Shown here: piece after piece, positions 63,257-64,000 of the stretch | Numbering within the stretch: the first letter of the stretch is position 1 | Layout of the letters: every line of letters begins with the position of its first letter | Program-made: the position numbers and the translations under genes | The notes under the pieces: model-generated | What the model saw: only the letters and a program-made list of their open reading frames with translations | Told to the model about the DNA's origin: nothing | The model's database searches: none | From: Evansella clarkii | Lineage (GTDB): Bacteria; Bacillota; Bacilli; Bacillales; Salisediminibacteriaceae | Length of the DNA stretch: 64,000 bases | NCBI RefSeq assembly: GCF_002019695.1 | Contig: NZ_KV917376.1 | Location: 361,519-425,518, forward strand | Direction of reading: 5' to 3'

Positions 63257-64000
63257 TTATATCAACGATTTCAAACCCATCCTGCGCCAATAGGCGTCAT
63301 TAAGCGTATGGTGGAGAATTGGGCTACAGGCGACTCGCCAGTAGCCTTTTCTTGTGTTTCCCCATTCATAAGCCTTCTGCTTCGATACTCCCAAGGCGAT
63401 TAGGTTTCTGACTTTTGTTTTCGGTTTCTTCCATTCTTTCCATCGTACCATTCGAAGTCTTCTTCTTATCCACTTCATTAATTCCTTTAATACCGAGGGT
63501 GTTTCCGCCAGTCGGAAATAATTTCTCCAGCCGACGATAAACCGGTTCAGCTTGCCAATTCTGTATTCCATAGGAATACTTTTCTTTCGGGAAGTAATCT
63601 CACGGATTCGACCTTTTGCCCGTTGGATTGATTCCCTGTGTATTCTTATTTTCGCTTTTCCTTTAGAAGAAGCTGTGAAACTGAAACCCAGGAACTTTCG
63701 TTTCCACGGACGGTCTACCGCGCTCTTTTCCCGATTTACCTTTAGCTTCAGTTTATCTTCAATGAAGGTGATCATGTTCTTTCGGATACGCTCTGCGGCT
63801 TTCTTTGACCCCGTGTAAATCTGGCAGTCGTCCGCATAGCGGACAAAGCGAATACTCCGTTTCTCCAGTTCTTTGTCCAATTCATCCAGGACAATATTTG
63901 AGAGAAGCGGGCTTAATGGACTCCCTTGGGGAGTCCCCATGTCGTTTTGCCTAACTAATCCGTTTTCCATGATTCCTGCCTGAAGGTATTTCCGGATGAT
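63257..64000 (-). CDS. ltrA: Group II intron reverse transcriptase/maturase (C-terminal part, cut by window edge)
   Basis: 248 codons in frame to the window edge; the N-terminal part lies outside. Reverse transcriptase motifs GTPQGSPLSPLLSNI and the catalytic YADD are present, followed by the maturase (X) domain (KFLGFSF, then RIGKLNRFIVGWRNYFRL). It splices and mobilises its host intron. The short C-terminus, ending TLNDAYWRRMGLKSLI, has no HNH endonuclease, as in class C-like introns. It is intact within the window. Confidence 0.9.
   Translation of the reverse strand: MIRKYLQAGIMENGLVRQNDMGTPQGSPLSPLLSNIVLDELDKELEKRSIRFVRYADDCQIYTGSKKAAERIRKNMITFIEDKLKLKVNREKSAVDRPWKRKFLGFSFTASSKGKAKIRIHRESIQRAKGRIREITSRKKSIPMEYRIGKLNRFIVGWRNYFRLAETPSVLKELMKWIRRRLRMVRWKEWKKPKTKVRNLIALGVSKQKAYEWGNTRKGYWRVACSPILHHTLNDAYWRRMGLKSLI

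Overview
The window looks like chromosome from a spore-forming Bacillaceae bacterium, probably a salt- or alkali-adapted one. The order acpS - (nnr) - ydcC - alr - mazEF - rsbRSTUVWX/sigB follows the Bacillus subtilis arrangement almost gene for gene. The window also has CotX- and CotW-like spore coat proteins, a SigX/RsiX pair and RocR-type control. Two osmolyte uptake systems (OpuA and a BCCT carrier) and several lipoproteins with long Glu/Asn-rich linkers suggest osmotic stress. The lineage below family is inference.

Layout. 1-4.4 kb (minus): the whole SigB partner-switching operon, rsbR to a cut-off rsbX, with a SigA promoter before rsbR and an internal SigB promoter before rsbV. 4.8-12.6 kb: a zinc alcohol dehydrogenase, MazEF, Alr, YdcC, Nnr and AcpS on the minus strand, then the rhomboid YdcA. 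13.6-17.4 kb: a Fur-boxed iron-type ABC ATPase and a ba3-type oxidase operon (subunits IIA, II, I). 18-25 kb: MgtE, then the arginine degradation genes argI-rocD-rocA behind a SigL (sigma-54) promoter with a divergent RocR-like activator. 25.6-29.5 kb: a DUF457 membrane protein, a threonine-dehydratase-like enzyme and sigX-rsiX. 30-34 kb: a GbsR-like repressor and opuAA-AB-AC. 34-38.8 kb: a GerMN lipoprotein and a cadCA-like metal efflux operon. 39-46 kb: an RND pump with its MarR regulator, envelope proteins and CsaA. 46.6-50.3 kb: a BCCT carrier, a fluoride channel pair and a cold shock protein. 50.5-58.4 kb: spore coat genes, a NERD protein, phosphoglucomutase, an arsR/permease remnant, and SulP plus UspA. 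58.5-64 kb: a secreted S15 peptidase, a small Fur-boxed membrane protein, a MATE pump with MarR, and the 3' part of a group II intron.

The most unusual content lies between genes. Four loci carry tandem arrays with an exact 52-bp period in two sequence families (8.2 and 52.6 kb; 12.8 and 35.1 kb). A fifth locus (25.0 kb) has a 51/51/83-bp arrangement, and two more (17.6 and 38.9 kb) have 20-21-bp arrays. All these periods are close to whole numbers of DNA helical turns. The 52-bp units carry inverted repeats, and five of the seven arrays lie between converging genes. A separate ~155-bp dispersed element with two hairpins occurs three times whole and once cut short.

Regulatory logic visible in the sequence includes: paired operators for the GbsR-like, CadC-like, ArsR-like and MarR regulators; two Fur boxes; a sigma-54 promoter; an in-frame TGA at the first metal-binding Cys of the CadA-like ATPase; and a long hairpin that separates the BCCT ribosome binding site from its start codon.
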